NCBI GenBank assembly: GCA_036927565.1
Contig: JAYESD010000002.1
Location: forward strand, 227,809,605 to 227,873,604
DNA from: Tuctoria greenei
Lineage: Eukaryota > Streptophyta > Magnoliopsida > Poales > Poaceae
Direction of reading: 5' to 3'
DNA: 64,000 bases
A model generated the notes under the pieces. The model was given only the letters and a program-made list of their open reading frames with translations. It made no database searches and had not been told where the DNA came from. The position numbers and the translations under genes are program-made. The first letter of the stretch is position 1. Each line of letters begins with the position of its first letter. Shown here piece after piece: positions 1-9,790 of this stretch.

Positions 1-3000
1 GATAAGGTAGATAATACACTTGTTCAACTTGATGCGCAAGAACAAATGTATCGTAACCCCGTAGTCGGTCCTTATGTTTCACTTCCACCATTCCAAATTG
101 GTTTTCTCGAGTTCCATGAGTACGATCAAACCAGTCACAGTCAAAGAAGACAACTCGAAGGGTCTTATTTCCGGTAAAAGTAAATTCAAGGATTTTATTA
201 ATGATACCATAATAATCGGTTAAATTCCCTTGAGTGTCCATTGCTCTCGTCACAACACCGGAATTTGATGTTGCCGCAAGAGGACGATGAGCTTCAAAAT
301 GAGTTGTACGGAATCGGAAGCCATTTACGTCATATCGACCATAGCTTCTAACATTCACCAATCCATAAGATAGCTGCCGCAAATCTTCATGGACACTGTG
401 AGTCCGACACTGTTATAAAAGACGAGAGAATATTATATAATACTTCTTTAATAATAGTAATTTATAATACAAAGAAGACGAGAGAATATTACATATTCTC
501 GAAACCAAGATAGAAAACTCTGTCCCCCATTTATTCCTTCCTTTCGCATCGCTTCTACTTGTTTGGCCGTAGGTTGATGCCTATGTGGCCAATATTGTCT
601 GTGGAACTCGCTGAACATGAAAAAACATCTTTTAGAGTACATGTGTAGCAAAATATGTAGATTAGCATAAACATAGGAGAAACACTTACTCGAAGTATTC
701 CTGCATGCCTTCTATATTTGCGTACATGTAGAGTAAAGCAACAGTCCTTTCCTGTTCGGATAGCACGTAGGTCGTGTAGCTACCAACGGTGGTGCCTCTC
801 GTTTGAAAAATGGAAAGGTCGCTTAGAGGGGGTGTTTCGTCCACATTGTACCGCATAGCCGAAGTATTGATATTGTTTTCTTCCGCAAAGTAGACACTTG
901 AAAAGTATCCAACTTCTTTAAGAGCATATGCTTCAGCGATGCACCCTTCCACCCTTGCCCTGTTGCCAACCATTGGTTTCAGATATCGTAGCGCTCTTTC
1001 AATGTGATACATCCACCTATATTGCACAGGACCGCCAACTTTAGCTTCGAATGGAAGATGGATAAGCAGATGTTGCATTGGATTGAAGAAACCCGGTGGA
1101 AAAATTTTTTCCATCTTACATAAAAGTATGGGTATCTCCTTCTCTAACTTATCCATCATCCCGATCTTGATTTCTTTAGCACAAAGCTGTCTATAGAAAT
1201 AGCTGAGCTCGGCTAAAACCTTCCACACCGCATCATCTAGATAGCCTCGGAACATAACAGGTAGGAGTCTTTCCATTATAATGTGATAATCATGACTCTT
1301 CAACCCAGTGAGGTTTCCTGTGTTAACATTTACGGCTCGTTTCAGGCTAGCTGCGTAACCATCTGGGAATTTCAAAGTTTTCATCCATTTCATAACTTCT
1401 TTCTTTTCTTTCGATCGAAGACAGAAAGAAGCACGTGGCTTTCCACCACTTTCAGAGATTTCAAGAGTTGGACGGTGACAAATGTCTGCCAAATCTAGTC
1501 TAGCTTTATAATTGTCTTTCGTTTTGCCAGGCATATCCATGCAAGTGCTTATGATACTTTCGCTCATATTACGCTCCTGATGCATGACATCAATGTTGTG
1601 CATTAGAATCAACGACTTCACATATGGTAGCTCCCAAAGTCCACATATGTGAGTCCAATTGTGTTCCTCTCCATAACCTACGAAATATCCAGGACGACCT
1701 TCATCAGGCACCAGTTTGTCCAACATATCAGAAATTTCTGACCCGTTGAGACGCTTCGGTGGTCCTTTAGTGACAACAGTGTTCTTTCGAAAGACATGCC
1801 TCTGCTGCCTAAATATATGATTCGAGGGCAGCCAACGTCTGTGACAATCGAAATAAGATATTTTGCCTCCATGAGTTAGTCGAAAGCAATCCGTGTCTGA
1901 AGCACATATCGGACACGTCAGACGACCGTGAGTGCTCCATCCGGAAAACATGCCGTATGCCGGCAAATCATGGACGGACCACAAATAAGCAGCTCGAAGG
2001 TTGAATTTCTGCTTCTTGTAACTGTCGTACGCTTCGACTCCTGTCCACAAGACTTTCAATTCTTCGATCAGCGGTTTTAACATCACGTTGAGACGTGACC
2101 CGGGATGATCAGGTCCAGGTACAATGAGGCTGAGAAACATGAACTCGTTCCTCGTACAAAAAGCAGGTGGCAGGTTGTACGGAATGACAAAGACAGGCCA
2201 ACATGAGTATGGCGCGGCATTCGTACTGAACGGTGAAAATCCGTCTGTCGCTAATCCGATGCGAACATTCCTCGCATCACGAGAAAAGTCTAGATCGAAA
2301 CGGTCTAGCGCCTTCCATGCATCACCGTCGGACGGATGCGTCAAGAATTCTTTGTTCTCACGTTTACCTTCTTTGTGCCATCTCATGTGTCTTGCGGTTC
2401 TTTTTGAAAGAAACATCCGCTTCAACCGAGGTGTCACAGGCAAGTAACGAAGCTGCTTATGTGCGACATCTGTCATCACATTATCGCCATCGTCATTAAC
2501 AACTTCGACATACCTCGATTTACCACATTTCAAGCACATCTTCTCATTGGCGTGCTCTTTCCAGAATAGCATGCAGTTGTCTGGGCACACATCGATTTTC
2601 TCATACTTCATGCCGAGACCAGATATCTTGATCTTTGAGTGATACATATCTGGTGGCGCTTTGTGAGGTTGTGGAAGGATATCGCAGATCAATTTCATGA
2701 GATCATTGTAGCAGTTGATAGAAAAAAAGTACTTGGACTTAATTGCCATAAATCTGGTCAAGAAAGCAAGTACGGTCACAGCCGTGTGTTCATGCAACGG
2801 CTCTTGTGATTTCTTCAGCTCCTCGAAGAATTTCTCTGCCTCATTTGTAAGAGGATCCTCCGCTTCTAGAGCTTCTAGCATCTCATCCATCCTATCAACC
2901 TCTGTTATATCATCATCCTCATCCACTTCTGCTATGACTCGAGAATTAGTCTCGCCGTGAAAGGTCCACACTTCATAATGTGGAGTGAAACCGTTTCGAC

Positions 3001-3196
3001 ATAAGTGAAACGAAAGCTCCAATCTTCTCAAAAACTTGGAGTTCCGGCATTTTGTACATGGGCACCGCACCATATCTTCCGTTGACAACGAAAATGCTCG
3101 ATCCAAAAATTGATCTAACTTGATAAACCACTCATCGGAGTGACCACCAGTTCTACTCTTCCAGCCAGTATACATCCAACTACGGTCTTCGCCCAT
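1..3196 (-). CDS. TNP2-type CACTA transposase, three predicted exons, truncated by window edge
   Basis: This DDE-type transposase would cut and join the CACTA termini in the nucleus. I predict exon 1 at 3196-690, exon 2 at 610-493, and exon 3 from 409 past the window start. Exon 1 begins with a transposase-associated domain (residues about 5-80, with the cysteine pair CPCTKC). A tnp2 domain follows, with GLATDGFSPF near residue 313 and HNIDVMH near 532. A DUF4218-type segment includes HLLIHLPFE near residue 709. Exon 2 completes DUF4218, ending SWFREY. Exon 3 carries DUF4216, with VFFDCDWFDRTHGTRENQFG at about 101-160. The joined frame has no stop within the window. The start is the first Met, directly before the conserved DRSWMY block. 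No neighbouring tnpA-like gene is visible; it may lie to the left. An intact gene of this kind may be autonomous. Confidence 0.9.
410..492 (-). other. predicted transposase intron 2 (83 bp)
   Basis: On the minus strand the intron starts GTAATATTC after WFREY and ends TATAACAG. It is AT-rich and contains stop codons. Using this acceptor keeps the reading frame open into the DUF4216 exon. The next AG downstream (near 396) would give an immediate stop, so the one at 410 is preferred. Confidence 0.65.
611..689 (-). other. predicted transposase intron 1 (79 bp)
   Basis: On the minus strand the intron starts GTAAGTG after TTCGA and ends TTCAG. Splicing restores an open frame that reads EYFDEFHRQYW across the junction and resumes the conserved end of DUF4218. 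Read without splicing, exon 1 stops at 686. The junction is inferred from splice consensus and protein continuity. Confidence 0.75.
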
Positions 3197-3299
3197 GTTT
3201 GACTCTGCAGTTTAACGCGAAAGAAATTGTCGTTAATGTATTGTTATGTTATGTGTCACGGCCCTACAACCTAGGCAGATAGATCCTAAACCCACCCAA

Positions 3300-3491
3300 G
3301 AGTGACCGAGCGGAGCGTGCTCATGACGAGACGCGTGATCCGGATTCGAACGAAATTTCGGCAGCATAACCCCGCTGTTCTCCACTGCACGCCCGAAAAT
3401 GGTGCAGCAGAGAACAACAGGGTTACGCCACCGAAATCTCGTCCAAATCCGGACCCGCGTCTCGTCACAAGCCACGCCCCCTCGGTCACTC
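3300..3491. repeat. imperfect foldback (about 190 bp) upstream of the transposase
   Basis: The left half begins GAGTGACCGAGCG and the right half ends CCTCGGTCACTC. The arms pair with scattered mismatches over about 90 bp each, with a loop near 3391-3401. It lies about 100 bp upstream of the transposase start codon. It could be a foldback MITE nested in the CACTA element, or a structured leader or promoter part. I see no clear target duplication. Confidence 0.75.
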
Positions 3492-3524
3492 CGAGGCTGT
3501 CCAAAAAGGGACAATTCCGAACCT

Positions 3525-3559
3525 GCACGTCTCACATGCCAATGGCATGTGAGACGTGC
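3525..3559. repeat. perfect 17-bp-arm palindrome
   Basis: The arms 3525-3541 (GCACGTCTCACATGCCA) and 3543-3559 are exact reverse complements around a single A. It sits 33 bp beyond the larger foldback. It would form a strong hairpin on either strand. No function is apparent. Confidence 0.9.
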
Positions 3560-4018
3560 CGATCCGAAACGGGTAATACATTGCTATAGGTTACGTTGCT
3601 CATTTTCATTTTGAGGTCATTTAAGAGAGAGGAAAGAACTAGAGAAAGATTGAGAGGAAAGTTGGTCTTAGAGAAGGAGGCGGAGGACTAAGCCATCGGG
3701 GGAGGCGGAGGACTGAGGCGAGTGAGCCGTCAGATAATATCCGACGGTCCACACTTCAGTCCTCCCCGACCTAACCCTACTCATTTTCCTTTCTCTTCTC
3801 CACGATTCCATCGCTCCAGAGTCCAGATACGGCAGCCGCGACGATCCCCTTCTCCTCTCCTCGATACCCCTACTCCAGCGACGGTCCTCCAGGTGCTTGC
3901 CATCCTCACCGTCGTCGTTCGCATACTTTACCTTACCACTAAATGGGCCTTGTCGGGCCTTGTCAATCCTGTCCGAAGCCCATTTATGTATATATAGTAC
4001 TAGAACACTCAAGCAATC
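3560..4018. other. CACTA internal spacer without a recognisable gene
   Basis: This stretch has moderate GC content and contains a short direct repeat of GGAGGCGGAGGACT near 3677 and 3703. It also has a pyrimidine-rich block (about 3785-3900) that resembles a plant 5' UTR. Open frames here are short and lack recognisable domains. It may be a captured host 5' region, but this is only an impression from composition. Confidence 0.4.
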
Positions 4019-4388
4019 AAAATTAAAATTGTAACTATAATTTAATCAATTTAAGCATAATTAAACATAATTAAATACACCACCTAAGCGTAATTAAGCA
4101 AATTAAGTAAAAACAAGGAAATTAAGCATAATTATGCATAATTAATCAAATTAATCATAATAAAATAAACCACTTAAGCATATTTAAGCAAATTAAGCAA
4201 AAATAAGGAAATTAAGCATAATTATGCATAACTAAGCAAATTAATCATAATAAAATAAACCACTAATGCATATTTAAGCAAATTAAGGAAAAATAAGGAA
4301 ATTAAGCATAATGAAGCTAATTAATCATAATAAAATAAACCACTCATGCATATTTAAGTAAATTAAGCAAAAATAAGCAAATTAAGCT
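4019..4388. repeat. AT-rich tandem repeat, about 90-bp unit
   Basis: A unit built from AATTAAGCA-like words and AATAAAATAAACCACT recurs with a 90-bp period. Matching points are at about 4117, 4207 and 4297, and a last copy shortened by about 10 bp ends at 4388. A degenerate copy precedes them. The array stops abruptly at the G-rich tract that follows. Confidence 0.85.
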
Positions 4389-5058
4389 CCGGGGCCGGCC
4401 GGGAATGGCGGGGCGGCGCTCCGGGTCCGGGCCGGCGGTCAGGGAGGGTGAGGGGGAGGGGGTCGGGGAGGGTTGGGGAGGGGAGGGGAAGGGGGGCGGC
4501 GCTCGCCGTGGAGGGGAGGGGGAGGGGGAGGCAGCGGTGCGGTGGTGGCATCGGCCGGGAAGGGCTGCAAGATATCTATGTCATGTCATCTAGTCGTCTA
4601 CGTTGCTGAGGGAGACGATCGGCGCCGGGCCGGCGGTCAGGGAGGGTGAGGGGGTCGGGGAGGAGCTAGGGGGAGCTAGGGGGAGGGGGTCGGGGAGGAG
4701 GGGAGGCCGGGTCGGGGAGCTAGGGGAGGAGGGGACGGTCGGGGAGTAGGGGAGGGGAAGGGGCCGGGGCGGGGCGGCGCTCACCGTGGAGGGGAGCCGG
4801 CGGTGGCGTCGGCCGGGAAGGCGGCGGTGGCGTCGGCCGGGAAGCGGCGGCGGGCCGGCGGTCAGGGAGGGTGAGGGCCAGGGGAGGGGGTCGGGGAGGG
4901 GAGGGGAAGGGGCCGGGGCGGCGCTCGCCGTGGAGGGGAGGGGGAGGGGGAGGGGGAGGCGGCGGTGCCGTCGGCCAGGAAGCCGTGTGGCGGCGCTCCT
5001 CGGGGTCGGGCCGCCGGCGGTGAGGGCCGGGGGAGCTAGGGGGAGGGGGTCGGGGTCG
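4389..5058 (+). repeat. G-rich low-complexity array
   Basis: The plus strand is dominated by runs of 3-6 G, as in GGGGAGGGGGTCGGGGAGG. Longer blocks such as GGCCGGCGGTCAGGGAGGG recur near 4429, 4629 and 4855. Open frames across it encode only proline- or glycine-rich low-complexity sequence and are not credible genes. The spacing of the G-runs makes many G-quadruplexes possible on the plus strand, which is the template strand for the minus-strand transposase. Confidence 0.85.
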
Positions 5059-5544
5059 ATGTTTTGTTGGAGTGCTGTTTGCATGCATGCCGTCACTGCA
5101 CGCCGTGCTCTGCGTTGGGAATGAAGGGAACTTTAAATATTGCATGGGAACCGAAGGGACGACGACTTCAATTCTGCTGTTGGGAACCGAAAGTCCAAAA
5201 AATGGAAATCTCTCGATCGCCATGTACGTGATCTGCGCTTCGATCCGGAGTTCAACTCTCGATCTTTGCGCCTACTCCCGCGCGCGTGCAGCATAAGCGC
5301 ATCACAACACGGTAGGCATTCGTCACGGCAGGAGGGATCCACATGCATCTATCGACGCCCAATCGCGGTAGGAAGCTGAACGGCTGAACCGTCTCATTGG
5401 AGCGGCGCCCATTCAATTCTCATCTCAAACCGGACATCCAATTAACGAAATTGCAATGATCCACGTGATTGCAATTGCTAGCTAATCATCCAATTAACAA
5501 AATTGCTTGCAATATCGAAAAAAAATAGACAAAAATAGGGGGAA
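5059..5544. other. CACTA internal spacer, nothing recognised
   Basis: This is mixed-composition sequence between the two GC-rich arrays. It has no open frame with a recognisable domain, no clear repeat and no LTR signature. Several short frames overlap on both strands, and none looks coding. Confidence 0.4.
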
Positions 5545-5880
5545 TCATACTGAGGGGTCGGGGGCGCAGTGAACCGAAGGCGTCGGGGCGGGGCGTGGCG
5601 GTCCGGGCCGGCGGCGGCGACGCCGGTGGCGCGGCGGGCCGGCGGAGGCGTCGAAGGCCGGGGGCCGGCGGTCCGGTCGGGCCTTCGCGGTCGCGGCTGC
5701 CGGGCGGCGCGACGGGCGACGACGCCGGTGGCGACGGCGGGCCGGGGGCGGCGGGCCGGGGGCGGCGGGCCGGAGGCGCGGCGGCGGGGGCGTGGCGGCG
5801 GGGGCGCGGCGGCGGGGGCGCGGCGGCGGGGGCGCGGCAGGGCGGCGGCGACGCGGTAGGCGGCGGGGTAGAAGGGAGAA
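5545..5880. repeat. GC-rich array with 14-bp subrepeats
   Basis: The sequence is nearly pure G and C. At about 5775-5840 it holds roughly four tandem copies of a 14-bp unit close to CGCGGCGGCGGGGG. Frames through it encode only Arg, Gly, Ala and Pro. It directly precedes the subterminal array of the CACTA element. Confidence 0.8.
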
Positions 5881-5920
5881 TGAAAGAGTCGGGGCCGGAT
5901 TGTCCCGGTATAGGACTTAA

Positions 5921-6231
5921 TTTGCGACGGCTTCCTTAATTGCGACGGCCTCAAGTTACGGCCGTCGCAATTAAAGCCTATTTGCGACGGCCCGTACGAC
6001 GGCCGTCGCAAATAAATATCTATTTGCGACGGCGCATTTATTTGCGACGGTCTTAGGGTTGGCCGTCGCAAATAAGTTCTTATTTGCGACGGCCAGTCCA
6101 AAGGCCGTCGCAAATAAGTCCTTATTTGCGACGGTCCACTTATTTGCGACGGCCAGAGGCGGGCCGTCGCAATTTACTCTATTTGCGACGGCCGGCCGTC
6201 GCAAATAAATACAGCCGTCGCAAATGATCGC
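5921..6231. repeat. CACTA subterminal repeat array (TTGCGACGGC)
   Basis: About 16 copies of TTGCGACGGC occur in both orientations, often flanked by A/T as in TATTTGCGACGGC. Several pairs are inverted and form short hairpins. In En/Spm elements such subterminal motifs bind the element-encoded TNPA-type protein and are needed for transposition. The same role is inferred here from position and density. Confidence 0.9.
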
Positions 6232-6244
6232 TTTTCCTGTAGTG
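6229..6244 (-). repeat. CACTA terminal inverted repeat (one end)
   Basis: The minus strand reads CACTACAGGAAAAGCG inward from 6244, matching the plant CACTA terminus type. The following acg (6245-6247) would be the 3-bp target duplication. The partner terminus is outside the window. Confidence 0.9.
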
Positions 6245-7628
6245 ACGCAGCCCCTCTGAATGAGTCATTCTGCCACCAGTCGACATCTACCAAAATATGC
6301 AATTAAAATGACACCTCTTTGTGAAATTTACGATTTCAAATATAAAATAATTGCTGGTCATACTGGCATGGCAAGCCATAGCTCAAATGCAACAGTTGTG
6401 CATAAATCGTCCATGCCAGCTCAAATGCGGCTCATGGTCGTGTGATTTTAAGATACTATCTCACTTATAGGGTGTCTTGGCCAATTAGCACTAAATAAAT
6501 GTCTAAATTTTGTTAATAGCAAGGTCATTCGGAAAAAAAGTAAGGATTGACGAATGCTTAAAGCTCAATATGGACTCAGGGGCTACTGATGTGGGAATGT
6601 CTACGTGGGAGGTCAAGTCCTCGATTGGAGAAAGACTGAAGGCCCATGCTTTTTAGAGTTTACAGGACGACTACACCAACAAAATCAGGACACCACCTTT
6701 GGGGTCCGAATGAAGATACCATCAGGATTATGCTAAGATAATACAAAAAGGTTGTGTATCAAAATTAGATACAATAAGTCATAGATAGAATTCATATTAA
6801 AGGGAAAAATTAACCGACTCGAGTCACGTCTTGAGACTCCTGTTCTCAATAAAACAAGTGCAGAGGTGATGAGTTGATGGCATAAAAAACATCCAAATAT
6901 CATAACCTGACATCGTAGCTTTGGAAATTCACCCACCCAGCATCTCACCGAATAGTCGATATACAACCTCATACATCTTTGTAATTTTGGTACCAAGTGA
7001 AAGTAGTCAAGCAAGAGTAGGTATTACCTCATCGCAGAGGGTCCGAACCTGGCTAACTCATGTCTCATGTTGCTGTTGCAATCATCTACATGCAGGTAAT
7101 CATACGTACACCCACTCGATAATGTCCATAAATTCTATTGTTACGACAACCCCGCAAAACTTACACTACTCTATATTTACAGTAAAGGAGTCTAAATCGA
7201 TTACTCTAAACGCTACTCTAAAATAAACATTGTTCATCTCTCTAGAACGCAGTTGCATTGTTGATAGGTGGATTTCATGCCTGTTTTAGTCGTATAAATA
7301 AGAATATAAAGGAGAACGACCACAATAAACTGTATTATAGAAAAATATTTTAGAAAAAATTAAAGGGCATAGAATATGGTTTTACAAGAAATGAATGCAC
7401 AAACAATTTAAGGCTCTCTAAAAATGCATTTTAAAGAGGTAAAATAAATAAATAATACAAATATTTGATATCTCTAATAGAGTAATTTGTTCCCTCACCA
7501 ACAGTTGGGTCGTGGAGAAATGCGTACAAGGAGAGAAAATCCTTATTTTTAGTTATACTCTTCCCTCATATGCAAAATAGCTATTTTTATTTAAATCTCC
7601 CGTTAAAGATTGTTTGGGCTACTCCTAA
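6245..7628. other. intergenic DNA, possible Gypsy LTR edge at about 6575
   Basis: No gene is recognisable. At 6577-6590 the sequence ACTCAGGGGCTAC followed by TGATGTGGGAATG resembles a polypurine tract joined to an LTR start, as in grass Gypsy elements. No matching LTR end, primer-binding site or coding region follows, so this would be a small relic. The rest is AT-rich with no clear repeat. Confidence 0.35.
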
Positions 7629-7913
7629 CAGCATCTCCCACCGATTTGATATTTTTAGTGTGTTATTCTTCTGAATAACAAATGTGCTATCTATATTTAG
7701 CAACCTATTTCATATGTCACTCCAACTGATTTGCTAAAACCGAGTTCTAGATAGCAAATCAAAAGTTGATTGCTACTTGTACCACACTGAAATATTTGAG
7801 TATCAAACGGATACAAGTAATAAATTGAATAGCACACCGATTGGAGCCGTTTTTGTCTATTTTTGCTCAATAATAGGATAGCAAACAAAATAAGAAATCG
7901 GTTGGAGATGCTC
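7629..7913. mobile_element. Tourist-like MITE with TAA target duplication
   Basis: The 285-bp element has 19-bp inverted ends. The left end is CAGCATCTCCCACCGATTT and the right end, read inward on the minus strand, is GAGCATCTCCAACCGATTT, giving two mismatches. It is flanked by TAA on both sides (7626-7628 and 7914-7916). A TTA/TAA duplication, AT-rich interior and no coding capacity fit a PIF/Harbinger-type MITE. Confidence 0.8.
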
Positions 7914-7916
7914 TAA

Positions 7917-8143
7917 ATAACGAGATTGAAATTAGGATTCTATTTGAGTTGTCTCTTAGGAACTGCCTGAAGCCACTGCAGAGTCACAGATACAGAACAA
8001 AAATTTCAGGATGTACTATGACGGCAACAAATAAAACACATTTTCAATTGAACTGCTTTCTTGCACACACGGACGGGCATGTGACCCACTGGCAAAGGGA
8101 GCGGTGCTGCTTCAAGACGGCGGGGGTTGGCGTGTTTCCTTTA
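7917..8143. other. short intergenic stretch
   Basis: Nothing recognisable lies between the MITE and the next candidate element. One open frame crosses it but has no recognisable motif. Confidence 0.4.
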
Positions 8144-9505
8144 GGCCTCGTTTGGCCACCTGGGAAAAAACCCACGTGTGACGGAACCCTCGCCGGGGTT
8201 GGGTGTCCACCCGATCCTGGCAGGGAACGCTTCCCACCTGGTTATTTTTCTTTTTCATTTGGATGCTGGAGAGTATTATTGAGCATGATAGTATTAACAG
8301 TTACAGCTCAGATTAACATAATATTTCACCATTTGCTCCATTGATTAACAATACAGTTTTAAGCCTGTTTAACATACATGTCAACATAAAGTTCAACAAG
8401 TGTATATATCAACGGAAGTTGCACTAAGTTAAGTTCTAAAAGAAATTAGATGGTAATAATGATACAATTAGCAATAGAGAGGGGGGTGGGCGATTGTGGT
8501 GGTCTTCTATCGCAGGAGGACGCCCAGTCTTGTTGTACCAGCCGAACAACGTGTTTCAAGAAACGGCATTCCTCCTGGGCATCGCATCGAACAGCCTGTG
8601 GACGACGTCCACGCCGCCGTCGCTATACTGCACACAAGGGGTGTAGAGGTTGAGGAGGTGGTTGCGGAGCACAGCGGTGTCCGGGAGCATGCACGAGCGG
8701 CAAAGGAGGTAAGCATGGACAGAACTCCCGAGGCGGAGGCGGCGGGTCCTGGCCCAGCCGATGAGCACGGAGGAGTAAGTGTAATGGTCTGAGCTGGGTG
8801 CGCGGCGTCGTCTGGGAGCACGCATGCCACACAAGCGATTAGGAGCACGTTGCAGCAGCGTTGGCGGTGGGCGCGGCAGCGCCTCCAGTAGCAGCCGTCG
8901 CGCGCGGTCGAGCCGCCCCTGCTTGCACAGCCGCCTCACCTACGACGCCGTCGGCTGCGTCTTCTTCGTGTTCCCGAGCCCGCATCCGGTTGCGGTAGCA
9001 TTGGCGGTGGGCGTCGCGGGAGGTAGCGAGGCGACACTGCGGGAGGAGGCATGAGGTGGTGGCGCAGCGCGACGACACTTCCATTTGTCGCTTCACCCCC
9101 TTCGCCGTGGATCTGCCGAAAGGGAAGCACCGCCTTCGCCAGCGTCAGCCTTGAGCAGCGTGAAGAGAGGAGGAGGGTGGGCGGCGGCGGAACCGTCGGG
9201 TGAGGGGGATGGGCGTTGGCGGCGGAGTTTTCAGCAGAGGAGGAGGACTCACGGAGAGGAGGATGGGCGATGGCGGCAGAGTCACGAGTCGTGCGACTGC
9301 GCGAGGATTCGTGTCCCGATGGGAGAAGGATTTGGTGGATTTCCACCCGATCGGCGTGGATCAGGAGTCGGTGAGATGGTTCCACTCCGTAGCCAAATGC
9401 AATTTCGGCCCACAACGAGTATTTTAGATGGAAGTGTATTTCAATCCACTAGTAGAGTGGATTAGACCTGGATCCACTCCAATCCACCCTCTCCCAAACG
9501 AAGCC
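8144..9505. mobile_element. candidate PIF/Harbinger-like element carrying a PPR fragment
   Basis: The left end is GGCCTCGTTTGG (8144-8155). The right end, read inward on the minus strand from 9505, is GGCTTCGTTTGG, one mismatch in 12. Both are flanked by TTA (8141-8143 and 9506-9508), which is the usual PIF/Harbinger target duplication. There is no transposase inside. The interior is unusually GC-rich from 8500 to 9300 and holds a degenerate PPR-gene piece. Alternatively the two ends belong to different MITEs, since the match is short. Confidence 0.45.
8512..8939 (-). pseudogene. pentatricopeptide repeat (PPR) protein fragment
   Basis: On the minus strand the translation carries typical plant PPR wording. 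A helix-turn unit RLCKQGRLDRARRLLLEA is followed by DHYTYSSVLIGWARTRRLRL, LGSSVHAYLL and RLFDAMPRRNAVS, then NTLFGWYNKTGR. This is the style of the PLS-class plant PPR proteins that edit or process organellar RNA. The frame shifts at least once near 8840-8800, and the conserved Trp codon after NAVS is a stop (TGA). Both ends are missing compared with full genes of several hundred residues. It is a non-functional relic and the only host-derived coding sequence I recognise in the window. Confidence 0.75.
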
Positions 9506-9585
9506 TTAGTGTCTGTGGAGTAATCCTATTGCGGAGGAAGGGGCCTAGTGCCCAAATTAAAAAAAAAAAGAACACTGCTAATTAC

Positions 9586-9790
9586 TGTTGTGGAATGATT
9601 GAGAGAAATACTCGTATTGAGTACAGTGATCAACAATACATAATATAGCGTTTACATTCCTATAATCTAGGATCGTTGGCGCGCGGCTAGGAGACGTGCA
9701 ACTACCATGCAGAGACGTGCGCGAGGCGGAGCGGAGTGACTGGTCGAGCGCCCGCTGGGACGTTGCCCATGTTGACAAGAGTATCAGACA
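9586..9790 (-). mobile_element. possible short solo LTR
   Basis: The block is bounded by TGTTGTGGAATG on the left and GTATCAGACA on the right, so it reads TG...CA on both strands. On the minus strand its end (ATCATTCCACAACA) looks like a short plant Copia LTR. A convincing 5-bp target duplication is not visible (attac against ttagt), so this stays tentative. Confidence 0.35.

Larger units (their letters stand above)
1..6244 (-). mobile_element. CACTA (En/Spm) DNA transposon, right-hand part
   Basis: The element is read on the minus strand. Its 5' terminus is at 6244 and the rest lies beyond the left window edge. It is recognised by a TNP2-type transposase gene (3196 to the left edge), a terminus that reads CACTACAGGAAAAGCG on the minus strand (6229-6244), and a dense subterminal array of a TTGCGACGGC motif (5921-6231). 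All three are hallmarks of plant CACTA elements. The 3 kb between terminus and transposase is long and holds a foldback, an AT-rich tandem array and two GC-rich arrays. The other terminus and the 3-bp target duplication (here probably acg, 6245-6247) cannot be checked in this window. Confidence 0.93.

Noticed and set aside
3560..4018. Possible captured host exon in the CACTA element
   Set aside because: Only composition suggests it. No recognisable protein similarity or splice-site pair could be shown.
4590..5223. Proline-rich open frames on the minus strand across the G-rich array
   Set aside because: They are a by-product of C-rich low-complexity sequence, overlap in two frames and have no domain or plausible codon pattern.
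5478..6204. Open frames of 77-211 codons on the minus strand across the GC-rich array and subterminal repeats
   Set aside because: Their repeats (RRPTLRPSQI, VANKDLFAT types) are simply the translated CACTA subterminal motif, not a protein.
8936..9465. Open frames on both strands in the GC-rich part of the candidate PIF element
   Set aside because: Low-complexity Arg/Pro/Ser sequence with no domain. Part may be the eroded N-terminus of the PPR relic, but I could not support it.
9586..9790. Copia solo LTR as a firm call
   Set aside because: The TG...CA ends fit, but the flanking five bases do not match, so it is listed only as a low-confidence feature.
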